NCBI GenBank assembly: GCA_963681505.1
Contig: OY811987.1
Coordinates: 4,508,978 to 4,572,977 of the forward strand
Direction of reading: 5' to 3'
DNA: 64,000 nucleotides
From: Eunapius fragilis
Taxonomy: Eukaryota; Porifera; Demospongiae; Spongillida; Spongillidae
Under the pieces are notes generated by a model that did not search any database, was not told the origin of the DNA, and worked only from the letters and a program-made list of their open reading frames with translations. The translations under genes and the position numbers were made by a program. Positions 53,058-64,000 of this stretch are shown here, one piece after another (within the stretch, counting starts at the first letter, position 1; the number at the start of each line of letters is the position of its first letter).

Positions 53058-54361
53058 ATTTGTTTAGCTAGCGCACGTGAAACTAAAATTTTCCTATTCA
53101 TTGGCCGTATTTGAGTTTCGGCGTAATTAAATAGACTTATATATGCAACTTGTTCTCTTGGACAAAACGTGAGTGACACCACTTGTCTCCTAACTGTCAA
53201 ATGCTCTAAGCATCTCAGCCATGAGATATTGGTACAGGTGAGCTTCAATTGGAGGCAGTTCTACAGTGAACAAGCTATGAACGTACGGAGCTAAAAATTT
53301 AACCTTCTTACTCTGCTTATTAACCTCCTGCACAATAGATGTGGTACGTAAGTTCATCGTTCCCTAATGCGTTTGCGCAAAGCTGTATAGGCGTGTATTA
53401 TGATACCCTTGCCTGACACCTCTGTGCATTCACATCCATCTCCGCGCCTTTTCCTTTGTTTTAACTGCCTTCATCCTCGTTTCTGTAGATTCACCTCCAT
53501 CTCTGTGCATTCAACCCTGTCTCTTTGCTTTCATCCCCATCTCTGTCCCATCTAGAGCAGTGCCTTCACCTCAATTTCTGTGTCAACATGCTTCTCTTTC
53601 ACCTCTATCGGGAACAAAACTGACGATCAGATGCCAGGGTGATGTAATCCATCTGTGCTGCAGTATGTGTGGGGGTGGAGGTAGCAGGACGGTAGATGTA
53701 ACAAGGTGGTATGCATGGATAGAGGTAAAAAGATCATATGTGGGGATGGCAATCGATGTTACATGCTAGAGGTACATTTACTTTTGTAGAAAAAAGTTTG
53801 TATGTACACTGTGTGAACTGTAAAATACTGCCATCCAACCAGCACCAAATATTTTAATTTTTGTTGATGAGGTGGGAGCTATAGGTGGGTGGGGTACTTT
53901 ATGAGCATTACTACTACTATAATTTTCAGCATATTTTGTTATCATGCTGTTTGTGTGTTATTTGATTAATGTTCACAGGGAAATGCAGCATTTCACGTGA
54001 ATACCCAGAATCACATATAAACTGATGGAACTTGACTTTAATATGTTGTTAATTCTATGTGCAATCTTTTTGAATGGCAAGCTTGTTCATCAAAGTGATT
54101 TATGAATAAACTATAACCTATTGGCATGCAGTCAATACAATCATGTCCACTGACTGGTTAGGCTCCCGCCTCCCACCCCCTTCTTAATTCCCTCCTGCTT
54201 TTGCATCCCTGGCAAAGCAGAGGAATTATCTGGTGCTCCAATGATCATCTCCCTATTGCTAAGCGAATATGTTGCTACTTATACATTGGCATATATCGAA
54301 GCATCGAAGGCTATGCGCTATTGTGTTTAGCAAGGGGTGCATGAGGGCCGTAGATTCTATG
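53058..54361. other. No gene recognised
   Basis: A pyrimidine-rich stretch with loose CATCTCTGTGCATTCA repeats lies at 53,430-53,590. The rest has only short open frames. It ends at the inverted-repeat left edge of copy B. Confidence 0.5.
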
Positions 54362-54496
54362 TTAAACGGTAACGGGGTATCTATAAGACACTTCTCTGGC
54401 TACGGACTGCAATCGTCTTTTTCGATCCATGGCACGTATGGTATACGTAAGCCATTTGTGTGTGCACTCTACAAGAGATAATACATCTCCGACTCT

Positions 54497-55022
<526 letters not shown>

Positions 55023-55571
55023 TAGAGAGTCAGCGATAAATATATAGTCTCTTACAGAGAGGATGCGCAAAAGGCTTACCATGTATGCACCATGCGTACT
55101 GTGATCGAAAAAGTCGAAGACGATCGGTCCATGCAGGTCACATAGAGTAATGGAGACGACGATTGGAAGCACCATGCAGGCAGTGAATGGTTGTAGTTTG
55201 GATGGCAATACTTTACAGTTCACACAATGTACACACGAACGGCTTGTCAAAAAAGCTCTAGCATGTAACATGATATGCCATCCCCACATATGTTCTTTCT
55301 TACCCCACGCTACATCGACCAGCGTGTTACCTCCACCCCCATACAAACCACAGCACAGATACAGATATATACAGATACAGATACAGCTAGATACATCACA
55401 GCTGCACCCTGCGTTTTATTTCTAATGATGCGATTCACAATTTTATGCATTTCTAGTCATCAGTGATAAGGGAAAGGTATTTGATGAAGGTGAGGAATGG
55501 CACCTGGGAATAAAAGCAAAGGGAAACATGTTTCACATGCACCCGCTGAACGTCGCATGTTACCGTAGCAT

Positions 55572-56592
55572 CAGGGCAGCCAAAGGCCAGCCGGCCTGTC
55601 AGGCCGGCCTGACAGGCCAGAGACTTGGCCTGACCTGTCAGGCCGGACCCCTGGCCTGTCAGGCCGGACCACGCCCCCTCGTTGTGCCAATACGTGCATA
55701 CAGTATATGACTTATTTGTACACGTATACAGATCAAGCTTACTTCTTGTTCAGTATCCAAATATTAATGTAATAGTGAAGATAATATATCGATTGTGAAA
55801 TAGTTATAAATCATACTGACAGAGACGCGAATAAATATGGAACAATTTATTGTTTATAGCACACAGCAATAGCAGTGGCTTATTTCTTTCGAAGCATCCA
55901 ATGCATTTTGCTTTAGCATAATTGATGCCTCCAGCTGTTGGGGAAGTACAGGCTCCCTCGCTGTCGCTCCTGGATCAACTTGGGTCTTGAAAACACTCCG
56001 CTCTCTGATGGAGTGAATTACACGGCAATAGCCAGGTACTTTCGAACAAGCTTTGCGATAGTGGGTAATTTTGTGTTGTGCATTTTACACCATTCCAAAG
56101 AATCTAAAGAGGCCATGACATCTACTGATCTGATCTCCGAGAGTTGAAGCCAAGCATCATATTCCTCCTTAACTGTCTTGCGAAGATACACACTCATCCT
56201 TGTGATGCCATTCAATGTGTCTAGACAAAGTGGAGCGTTCCCTGGAGAACGGCCTGTGGCAGTAATCACACCACGCTTTATCTGCGTACTCCCTTTGATG
56301 TATGGAACTTGAAATGAGACCAGATAGCGGACGTGTTTGCACTACTACAGTACTACTAAACCTTCGCAATGGCGTGAATCTCACAAGTTCCTTGGGATTG
56401 TATTCTCACAGATCCTGGTTTGAAACAGGTTTGAGCCGCTGAGCAGTAGTCATAGGAATCGTAGAAACCGACGGACACGCTTCATCGTATTACGCTACAT
56501 AATAAATGATTGACATTTGTAAACTATAATTTCCACTAATTTGGCCTGCCGACCTGTCAGGCTGGACCCCTAGCTGGCCTACGGCAGCCCTG
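55572..56592 (-). mobile_element. hAT DNA transposon remnant, copy B (1,021 bp)
   Basis: This is the same insertion as at 35,123-36,149, duplicated with its surroundings. The identical CGTAGCAT duplication lies at 55,564-55,571 and 56,593-56,600. The BED finger is at about 56,199-56,270 and the hAT dimerisation piece at about 56,018-56,110. Small indels distinguish it from copy A. The shared insertion shows it pre-dates the segmental duplication. Confidence 0.9.
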
Positions 56593-56847
56593 CGTAGCAT
56601 TATCAAGACAGGCGTATGGCCTCCGTTTTACGTGTCGATTGTCTCATACCCAGACTAACACTTGCAACTGCTGATTACATCACCTCTATGCAGAAATGTG
56701 GTGATGAATCTATCCGCAGCTGCAAGTGTGGGTCTTGATCAACGCCAGATGATACGCTACTAAGCTAGATAACCATGATGAATGAAGAGGGGCACAAAGA
56801 CACAAAAAACTAAAACAAAACACAACGAACAAAAACTTGACATAACA

Positions 56848-59636
56848 TCAAATCGTGTGAAAGCCTGGACTATTGATAATAGCATAGTCCATCATCTCGT
56901 GAAACTTATTAATATCACTCAGCAGTGGTAAAGTTAGAGTTAATCCGCATGTTGATGAAGACGGGAAAATTCTCGAAACGTCACTTTCAAACCATGATCT
57001 GGGTTTTCGTGAAAACCCCATCGGTGGTATTTCAGATGCCCCAGTTGCAAATGTTAGAACTTTGGGCAAGTCCATTAGTACATTGCACTCATCAACTTTA
57101 GCATGCCTTCCACCTGAAATAATGGGGAATACATTATTAATACAAAAAAAATCATCTAACTAATCACCTACACCAGGTATTTCATTGATGACAGCTTTAT
57201 CAATGTTATCTCCCAGTAGATAAGCGACAACACCCTGGGAAAAAAACCTTGGGGCTGATCCCCCATACATAAGGGACAGAGCGATGCAGTTTCCTATGAT
57301 TCTGTAGTGGTTGTCTTGCAGAGCACGTATATTATGTGCAAGCACTCTCATATTTGTAGGTCCAGTGAAGAGGTCATTGTTATCTTTCAAAGTATCCCAC
57401 AAGATTTGGAAGTATTCACGCAACAATCCACCAGCATCTATTCCATCCTCTCTTACAAATGTTATACTTAAGCCGATTGCTGGATTAAATGTTGGCTTAC
57501 TTACTACAGACTTAGTATCAGTCCACACATGTTTGCGCCGAACTGTTATACTTTGCCGTTTTCCTCCATCGTTAATTTTAAGTTTGGCATGATTTTTTAG
57601 TAGTGCGCTTGATTCACATGATTCGGACCTGTTGAAATGGTTGTAAGTGCAAGAATTTATCACACCACTCTTGAACTATGATCACAAAATTGTGCATGTA
57701 TTGGTAGGAAGCATTACATGTAACTCACATTTTTTCTACTTTGGTTATCTTAACATCATCATCCACTGCCACGTTTTCTTCATCCCAGCTCTTCATAACC
57801 TCTTCTTCAACATCTTTGGCACTACCTGTTTCATCATCGTCATCTTCACTTTTTTCATCATACATTGAATTGCTGCCATAATAACTGATAATTTAAGATA
57901 TGAAGTAAGGCAAAAGGTAAAATGGCAATACAATATAAAGGTACATAAATTTTGGAACAATAGGTTATAATTTGTGAAGTAGGGTTCCAATTAGTTGTCT
58001 ACGAACTAACATATACATACCTGTGCATTTGTAGATTTTTACATTCAGAAATTTGGCATCACTCAAAACTTAATAGACAGGCGCATATAATTCGCAGTAT
58101 TTTTAAAATGTCTTCAAACAATCCCTCTAATGACACATGCAGTTTTAAGCTGTTAAAATACAGCTTCAGTCAAAATCATGATTTCGTACATCATTGTATG
58201 TCGAAGGGCATGTGCCAATGTATAAAAGTAGTACTATTTATCAAATGTAGCACAATAACACATGCTCAAAGAGTGCCATAGATGATCTGTTGATGTTAAA
58301 CAACATTTTTTAACATACAGTCTAACTTAGACTGCAAAAAAGGATACAGATAACACAAAATTTCAAACGTTTTGTGTATATTGTTGTTTACTAAGAATCA
58401 ATTTACTTATACCTGTGACATCTTTGAGGAACTGATGATGAAGGAGTAAAAGACATGCCTTGGCGATGTAAATACTGTATGGGAATAATGATCAATAAAT
58501 TAAATGTGGTTTGAAATACTTTTTTAACTTATGCCTTTGTGTCCAACTACTAAAGTTACAGGCTTTAAATGTAATTACAGCATTGACATTTATTATTGCA
58601 TAAGATTTAAATGTATGTATGAGCCGACCAGACTGATTGTCAATGCATCAATATATAATGTAACATGCTAATGATGGTTTGCATCGTATTTGAATAACAA
58701 TATTTTATAGAAACTTCGATTGGTGTAAGGAAATTATAATCCCACTACCTTCTCTTGTGAAGGTGATGTTATAGAAGATTCCAAGCCTTGGAGGTGTAAT
58801 GACTGCATAAATGTGGTAATCATATTACTCTCACAAGTCATATAGCATTGTACCTTGTGATGGGATAATTTTGACAATGAGGATGGAGTTGAAGAACTTG
58901 GTGTAATGTCTTGGTGAGGCAGCCACTAGGGCAGTGCTGTTATATAAATAACATTTTACATAACAGTGTACTTACATCTTTTGAGGTTGAGAACGAAGTA
59001 GAAGTTGCTGGTGTAGAAGATACTTCCTTTGACTGACACTGCCATGATAATGAATATTTATTGCCTTGTTACATTAATTAATGCAATATACAATTACCTT
59101 CTGAACAGGTAGACATGACGTTAGACGGATGTATATTGCGCCAGAATATATCTGCTTAACATTTCTGCCATTATATTGATGGTCCCCATCTGGTATTCTT
59201 ATTTTTCTATTTGAACATTTAACAAATTCAAAATCATTATCTTTTATAACAGATAAATTGTATATCATGTTCTCTTTTCTCCGTAGACAGTTTCCAATTT
59301 CATTCCTTACACGTTCTTCCGGCATTATTGTAGATATTTCGACAGTCCCATCATACAGTTTATCACTTTCAGAAAATGTTTCAATTTCATCTGAAGCTCC
59401 TTGATAATCTAGTAGTATTAGTTTCTTTCTAAATTTATGCTCTAGAACTTGCTTGAATTTTTTGATTCCATGCCCATTTTTTTTCCTTCTGTCTATCATG
59501 GTCACTGTATTAGATTGCAGATTATTGACTAATCTGCTTACACCTGCAACTATCGAATCGTGGGTAGATGCTTGCTCCAAAGACGCTGAAGATCGGAATA
59601 AAGTTTCATTGCTTTCACACTGTACTTCAACTTTCT
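56848..59636 (-). CDS. HECT E3 ligase gene, copy B, internally deleted (5' exons outside the window)
   Basis: Exons matching copy A are 59,098-59,636, 58,976-59,038, 58,854-58,925, 58,749-58,802, 58,413-58,474, 57,729-57,884, a fused exon 57,168-57,628, and 56,848-57,113. Relative to copy A, the end of the ninth exon, the following 1.6-kb intron and nearly all of the tenth exon are gone. The new junction (…NEIPGV then donor GTGATTAG) keeps the old donor and the same phase, so the frame runs on to the final exon with the catalytic Cys. The predicted protein lacks about 135 residues of the HECT domain, including the region that binds E2, and may be inactive or dominant-negative. SAM exons would lie past the window end. 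Confidence 0.7.
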
Positions 59637-60250
59637 CTGAAGTCATGAGAACAATGCATAACAGATAAGTGCATCAAATTTATGTGAATGAATTCAGTTC
59701 CTTATAGCTCCGTGAGGGATAGCACAATTTTTGATGCATACCGTCCACCTCTAATGTCATTGTTATTGTGGGTGATACCAAAATGCATTGTACACATAGC
59801 ACCAAGTGTGAGATGCAATCAATGCGATATAGACCCTTTTAGATTTATATAGAATCCAAGTGAAAACTAATCATTTTATCTTCTGAACTGTTAATGCTAT
59901 CAACTTCCTATTTTCAAAACTGCACACCACACCATTTATATACTTTCTGGTGTCTTGCACATATAGTCTGATACTCCCCTGGGTTGGAAATGGCAGCATT
60001 TTCAGGTAGGAATGTTCAAATCATTTCAAATTCAGTGTTTACCTACTGTTTCTACCAATTTTTACTTCATCCATAAGGAGATATAAATTATTTATGTTTT
60101 GCTGGCAGATACAGGGGAGGGGAGTATAGTCAATTTATGGTGGAAATGGATTGACAATGGAGGATTAATAATAGATGTAAGGCCGTAGTAAATGAGCTTT
60201 TTTATGCTTGCATGAATGGACCTTTTTCAAGACAATATATACAATCTATG

Positions 60251-60549
60251 CAGTGGCAGATCCTGGATTTGGGAGGGGGGCACAATGGAAGGTGTGGCTA
60301 TAGGTGGCTACAGGTGGGGCAGAGTAGTAAGCGGCGCCACCCCGGGGAGGGTGCCCCCCCTCCCCCCCTTGGCCAGCTAGGGGGTATGGGGGAGCACTGT
60401 AATCTAAGGCCCCACCCCCCTCCCGCATTTGTTTACAATCAATGAGACTAAAGAGGCCCCCTGTATCCTCGCATTGGTGAATTGCTAACTTACAAGATGA
60501 GGGGGAACAACCCCCCCCCCCCCCCCCCCTCCCCCTAGATCCGCTACTG
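60251..60549. mobile_element. MITE with CAGTGGCRGATC ends, copy B
   Basis: Same insertion as at 41,831-42,139, differing mainly in the lengths of the C-runs and a few bases. It is part of the duplicated block. Confidence 0.7.
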
Positions 60550-62372
60550 CTATAAGCTCTTGCTCTACCAGTACTCTGTACTGGAAATTTTAAAATTAAT
60601 GTAATTCAAAAGTTATTATTACATGTAAAAATGGTTGTAGTCACATGGTACTAGGTAAGCAGTTGTTTTGAAACAGGATTCACTAATAACACTACCAACA
60701 AAATGACCATGCACATTGTATGGCCAACCTCCTTCTACTACCAAATATTTGGACAAACCCATACATATTATTGATAAATGCAAAATAGGTGCAGTTTGTG
60801 TAGTTGAACATCCTAAACTTGATATAGTAATAAAACATAGCTTTGTAGGTCTTGAACAGTTGTCAACTTTGTACAGTAAGGGATGGATAATACATAGGAT
60901 TTAGTAATTCAGATGCTCTCTTAAATGTTGCTATAAGCCATGGTAGTGAGACAGTCTTTGTGGTGAGTGTCTGTTATATTCATGGATGAATATCAAGGAA
61001 GCAAAAAAATATTTTTCAAATTATTTCATATCTTAAACTTCTATAACTCTTTTCTTACGCACTCAAAACTAGTTCATCCATCGTGGAGTTATAGTGGCCT
61101 GATTTTAAATTACGCATGCATTTTTATTTCATGCGTCAACTTTGATGCTCCTTCCTGTTAATTTTTCATAAGGCTAGGTCCCATTTTGCTGCCTCCAACC
61201 TATATATTTTACTGGTGGATTTATTATAAAATTTAAGATGATCTTGATATAATTGTGCATGCTTGTACTAAGTTGAGTGACAAGACTGCACAAAACAACT
61301 AAGTTCATCTTCATTTTAGTGTGTTTGAGGAAAGGAACAAACCATGATGTAATTAAATAAATTTTTGTGTTGTTATTTATTGTGGAGTAATGGTAATGTT
61401 GCATGCAAAAGGTATTGACACAATGTTTTGCTTCATAGCTAGTGGTCACCCATCTTTTTACCACAGGTAGCGTCTAAAATAGCTGATATTGCTTGCATGA
61501 TCAAAACCCACGCACTAACAATACCAGTTACTTTCTGCCCCTGACTTTACGAATTTTAGATCCAGTCTCTTTGCTTTCTTACTAATCCAGGTAATGCAGC
61601 AGTTATGACTACAGCAATGTTGCAACAGAGGGTATACTACATCAAGCTTCACCACTTTTCTGATTACGTGCTTATATGTTGCTGCATGTAGTGTGATAGT
61701 ACATGTGTATTCATTACACACTTTTTGCATAGACTTCATGCGAGGATGCTATTAGATGACCCACCATTGAGCTCTCTAAGTTATTTTATAATAATGGCAA
61801 CTAATGACTGTTGTTATTTCTAACAGCTTGGAAACTAAGTTATGATTAATGGTAAGCGCAGGACGTACACGATGCAAATGGTAAGTTGTTAAAAACCAAT
61901 ATTTTATTTGCCTATGGCCACAGCCCTATGCAGTCATACAATTTGTGGACAAAAGGCATACCTCTTGAAAAATTGAAAATGTGGCATAATGCCCTATCAA
62001 CCATCCTCGACAACCGTAACCTTAGAAACCTTGCACAGCATATTAACATGTTTGAACTTGTGACCATTTTAAAGCCATACAATGAATGAAGTACTATTTG
62101 TAGCCAAAGTCACATGGCCAAGTTATCTCTCACCACTGCTTCTTACAAGTGGCCATTTTTTCAACAAACGCATTGACTTTATTGTCCTTTTGAACCACGT
62201 AGAAATTCTACCCCGAGGCGGAAGCACATAACAAAAGGAGACAGAAGGAACTTACAATGCATAGTATGGAACTGTAGCCATACTTTGTCGTCATGATGGT
62301 ATATGCGTGTAAAGTATACTGTGCTTTGTGCCGTGTACACTAACTTAGTACATATACGTATAGACATGAAAA

Positions 62373-63235
62373 GCAGCTGGACACCCTTCCCATGTACCCA
62401 CTGTAAACTGCTGGACACCCTGCCTATGTACCCACTGTAAGCAGCTGGACACCCTGCCCATTTTTCCAATGTAAGCAGCTGAATCCCCCCCCCCCCCCAC
62501 TCTCATGTAAATAGCTGGACCCCTGCCCCTATGTACCCACTGTAAGCTGCTGGAACCCTGCCCCCTGATCCCACTGTGAGCCCTTTCCCCCCATGTACAC
62601 AGTGTAACCAGCTAACCTCTCACCCTGATGTAAGCAGCTACTGTTACCCGCTCCCTCATGTACCCTTTTTAAGCAGCTGAACCCCTGCCCCCATGTACAT
62701 GTACTCATTGTGAGTAGCTGGACCCGAACCCACAGGTACACACTGTAAGAAGCTGGACCCCTTGCCTTCATGTACCCACTGTAATTAGCTGGACTCCATG
62801 TATCCACTGTAAGCAGCTGGACTCCATGTACCCATTGTAAGCAGCTAGACTCCCTGCCCATAAGTACCCACTGTAAGCAGCTGGACCCCTCCCCCATGGA
62901 CCTACAGTCCGCAGATGGATCCCTTCCCACATGTACCCACTGTAAGCAGCTGGACTCCCTGCCCACATGTACCCACTGTAAGCAGCTGGACCCTTCCCCC
63001 ATGGACCTACTGTACGCAGATGGATCTCTTCCCACATGTACCCACTGTAAGCAGCTGGACCCCATTTACCCACTGTAAGCAGCTAGACTCCCTGCCCACA
63101 TGTACCCACTGTAAGCTGCTGGACCCTTACCCCCACGGACCTACTGAACGCAGATGGATCCCTTCCCACATGTACCCACTGTAAGCAGCCTGCCCCACTG
63201 TAAGCAACTGGACCCTTGCCCTCATGCACCATTGT
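62373..63235. repeat. Minisatellite of about 34-36 bp, copy B
   Basis: Counterpart of 43,985-44,870 with nearly the same unit order. The poly-C tract is shorter. The same unit order shows that the array expanded before the duplication. Confidence 0.9.
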
Positions 63236-64000
63236 AAGCATGCAGCTGCATGCACCCCCTCTCTCATGAATGCTGTTCACTAGACAACAATGTTGCATGC
63301 AACTCAATGAATCCAATTATGTTTTCAGTAAAACATTAGTTTACTGCTATCTTACTAGAATTTTGCTACAATTCATAGTTTTGCGCGCAACTTTTGCCTA
63401 GTGTATGGTTGGCTTTAGCCACCAAATGGCATCCACAAACTCTGCAACATTTCTGGAGCTGGTGTATGTGGTGTTCCATCTATAAGCAATGTGACAGAAT
63501 AAAACTACAAAAGTCCATTCATTATTCATACAAAAACGCAAAACCGCTTATTGTGTGGAAAAAAGTGGTGTTTCTGTATACCTAACTGTGCATAGTTGGC
63601 GATGCTTCATAACGGTGTGCTGGAATGCGCACAATTTTACAATAACAACAGGTGGAATAGTAAAACTGAAAGAAAAAGGTGTGAAATTCAAAAAAGAATG
63701 TCTGCTCATCGTTGAAAGAACGTTTGTCGACAATGGCCCTGCTTTAGAATACAGACAGACAGGCAGACTTATAAATAGGTTAGACCAAAAGCACGCAATA
63801 AATGTATTGTTCGGATCCCAGCCCTGCCCTCCCACTGTAAACAGCTTGATAAATTTTTGTATTAGAAGCCTATGGTGCATCTATAACTAGCTGCCTTATT
63901 AATGATCAAACCATTCCATGACTTATACATCAGATGCCTTAAGAATGCTCTTTGTCTTTTATAACAAAGACAAAGAACATACAAAGACAAAGAACATTAT

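Overview
The window is animal DNA, most likely from a sponge or another early-branching marine invertebrate. The reasons are spliced genes with short introns (about 47-90 bp) beside a few long ones, abundant microsatellites and minisatellites, a SAM plus HECT gene of the type that is multicopy in such genomes, and many transposons. There are no operons, and I recognised no rRNA, tRNA or CRISPR array. The species cannot be named from the sequence.

Region 1 (1-24,936) is a nest of mobile elements. A Ty3/Gypsy LTR retrotransposon (747-24,932) has identical 128-bp LTRs, a TAGG target duplication and a tRNA-Leu-type primer site. Its gag region is split by a 19.2-kb DNA transposon (1,343-20,542). 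That transposon has 40-bp terminal inverted repeats and a 9-bp target duplication (GTATTATTT), which fits the Mutator-like (MULE) superfamily. Its main gene runs on the minus strand (12,455 to about 7,931, possibly further). It is built of phase-compatible exons encoding an unknown N-terminal domain, an 8-residue repeat array, a PHD finger and a DDE transposase-like core. The element also holds a 153-bp tandem array, a 173-bp satellite-like array of about 18 units, further minus-strand exons, a plus-strand gene at about 16.2-19.6 kb, and a second minus-strand gene fragment. Two inward-facing copies of one TATA promoter module flank these last two.

Region 2 (24.9-34.0 kb) is gene-poor. It holds CA/GT microsatellites, a foldback repeat present twice, and a small three-exon gene with a TATA box and a signal peptide (30,985-31,328). 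A broken duplicate of that gene lies about 1.3 kb downstream, next to a perfect 25-bp hairpin.

Region 3 (34.1-64.0 kb) is dominated by a long direct duplication. Copy A runs from 34,067 to at least 45,628, and copy B from about 54,684 to past the window end. Both carry a 77- or 33-copy ACGC array, a 20-bp palindromic array, a hAT element with perfect 8-bp target duplications, the 3' part of a HECT E3 ligase gene, a MITE and a minisatellite of about 35 bp. In copy A, eleven exons join in phase into a SAM-linker-HECT protein of about 750 residues, with its SAM exons near 48.5 kb. In copy B about 2.03 kb is missing, which removes part of the HECT N-lobe while keeping reading frame and splice site. 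Between the copies lie a Harbinger-like MITE (47,510-48,056) and an intact two-exon integrase-core gene of 471 residues (51,577-53,057). Copy B begins at a large inverted repeat centred on its ACGC array.
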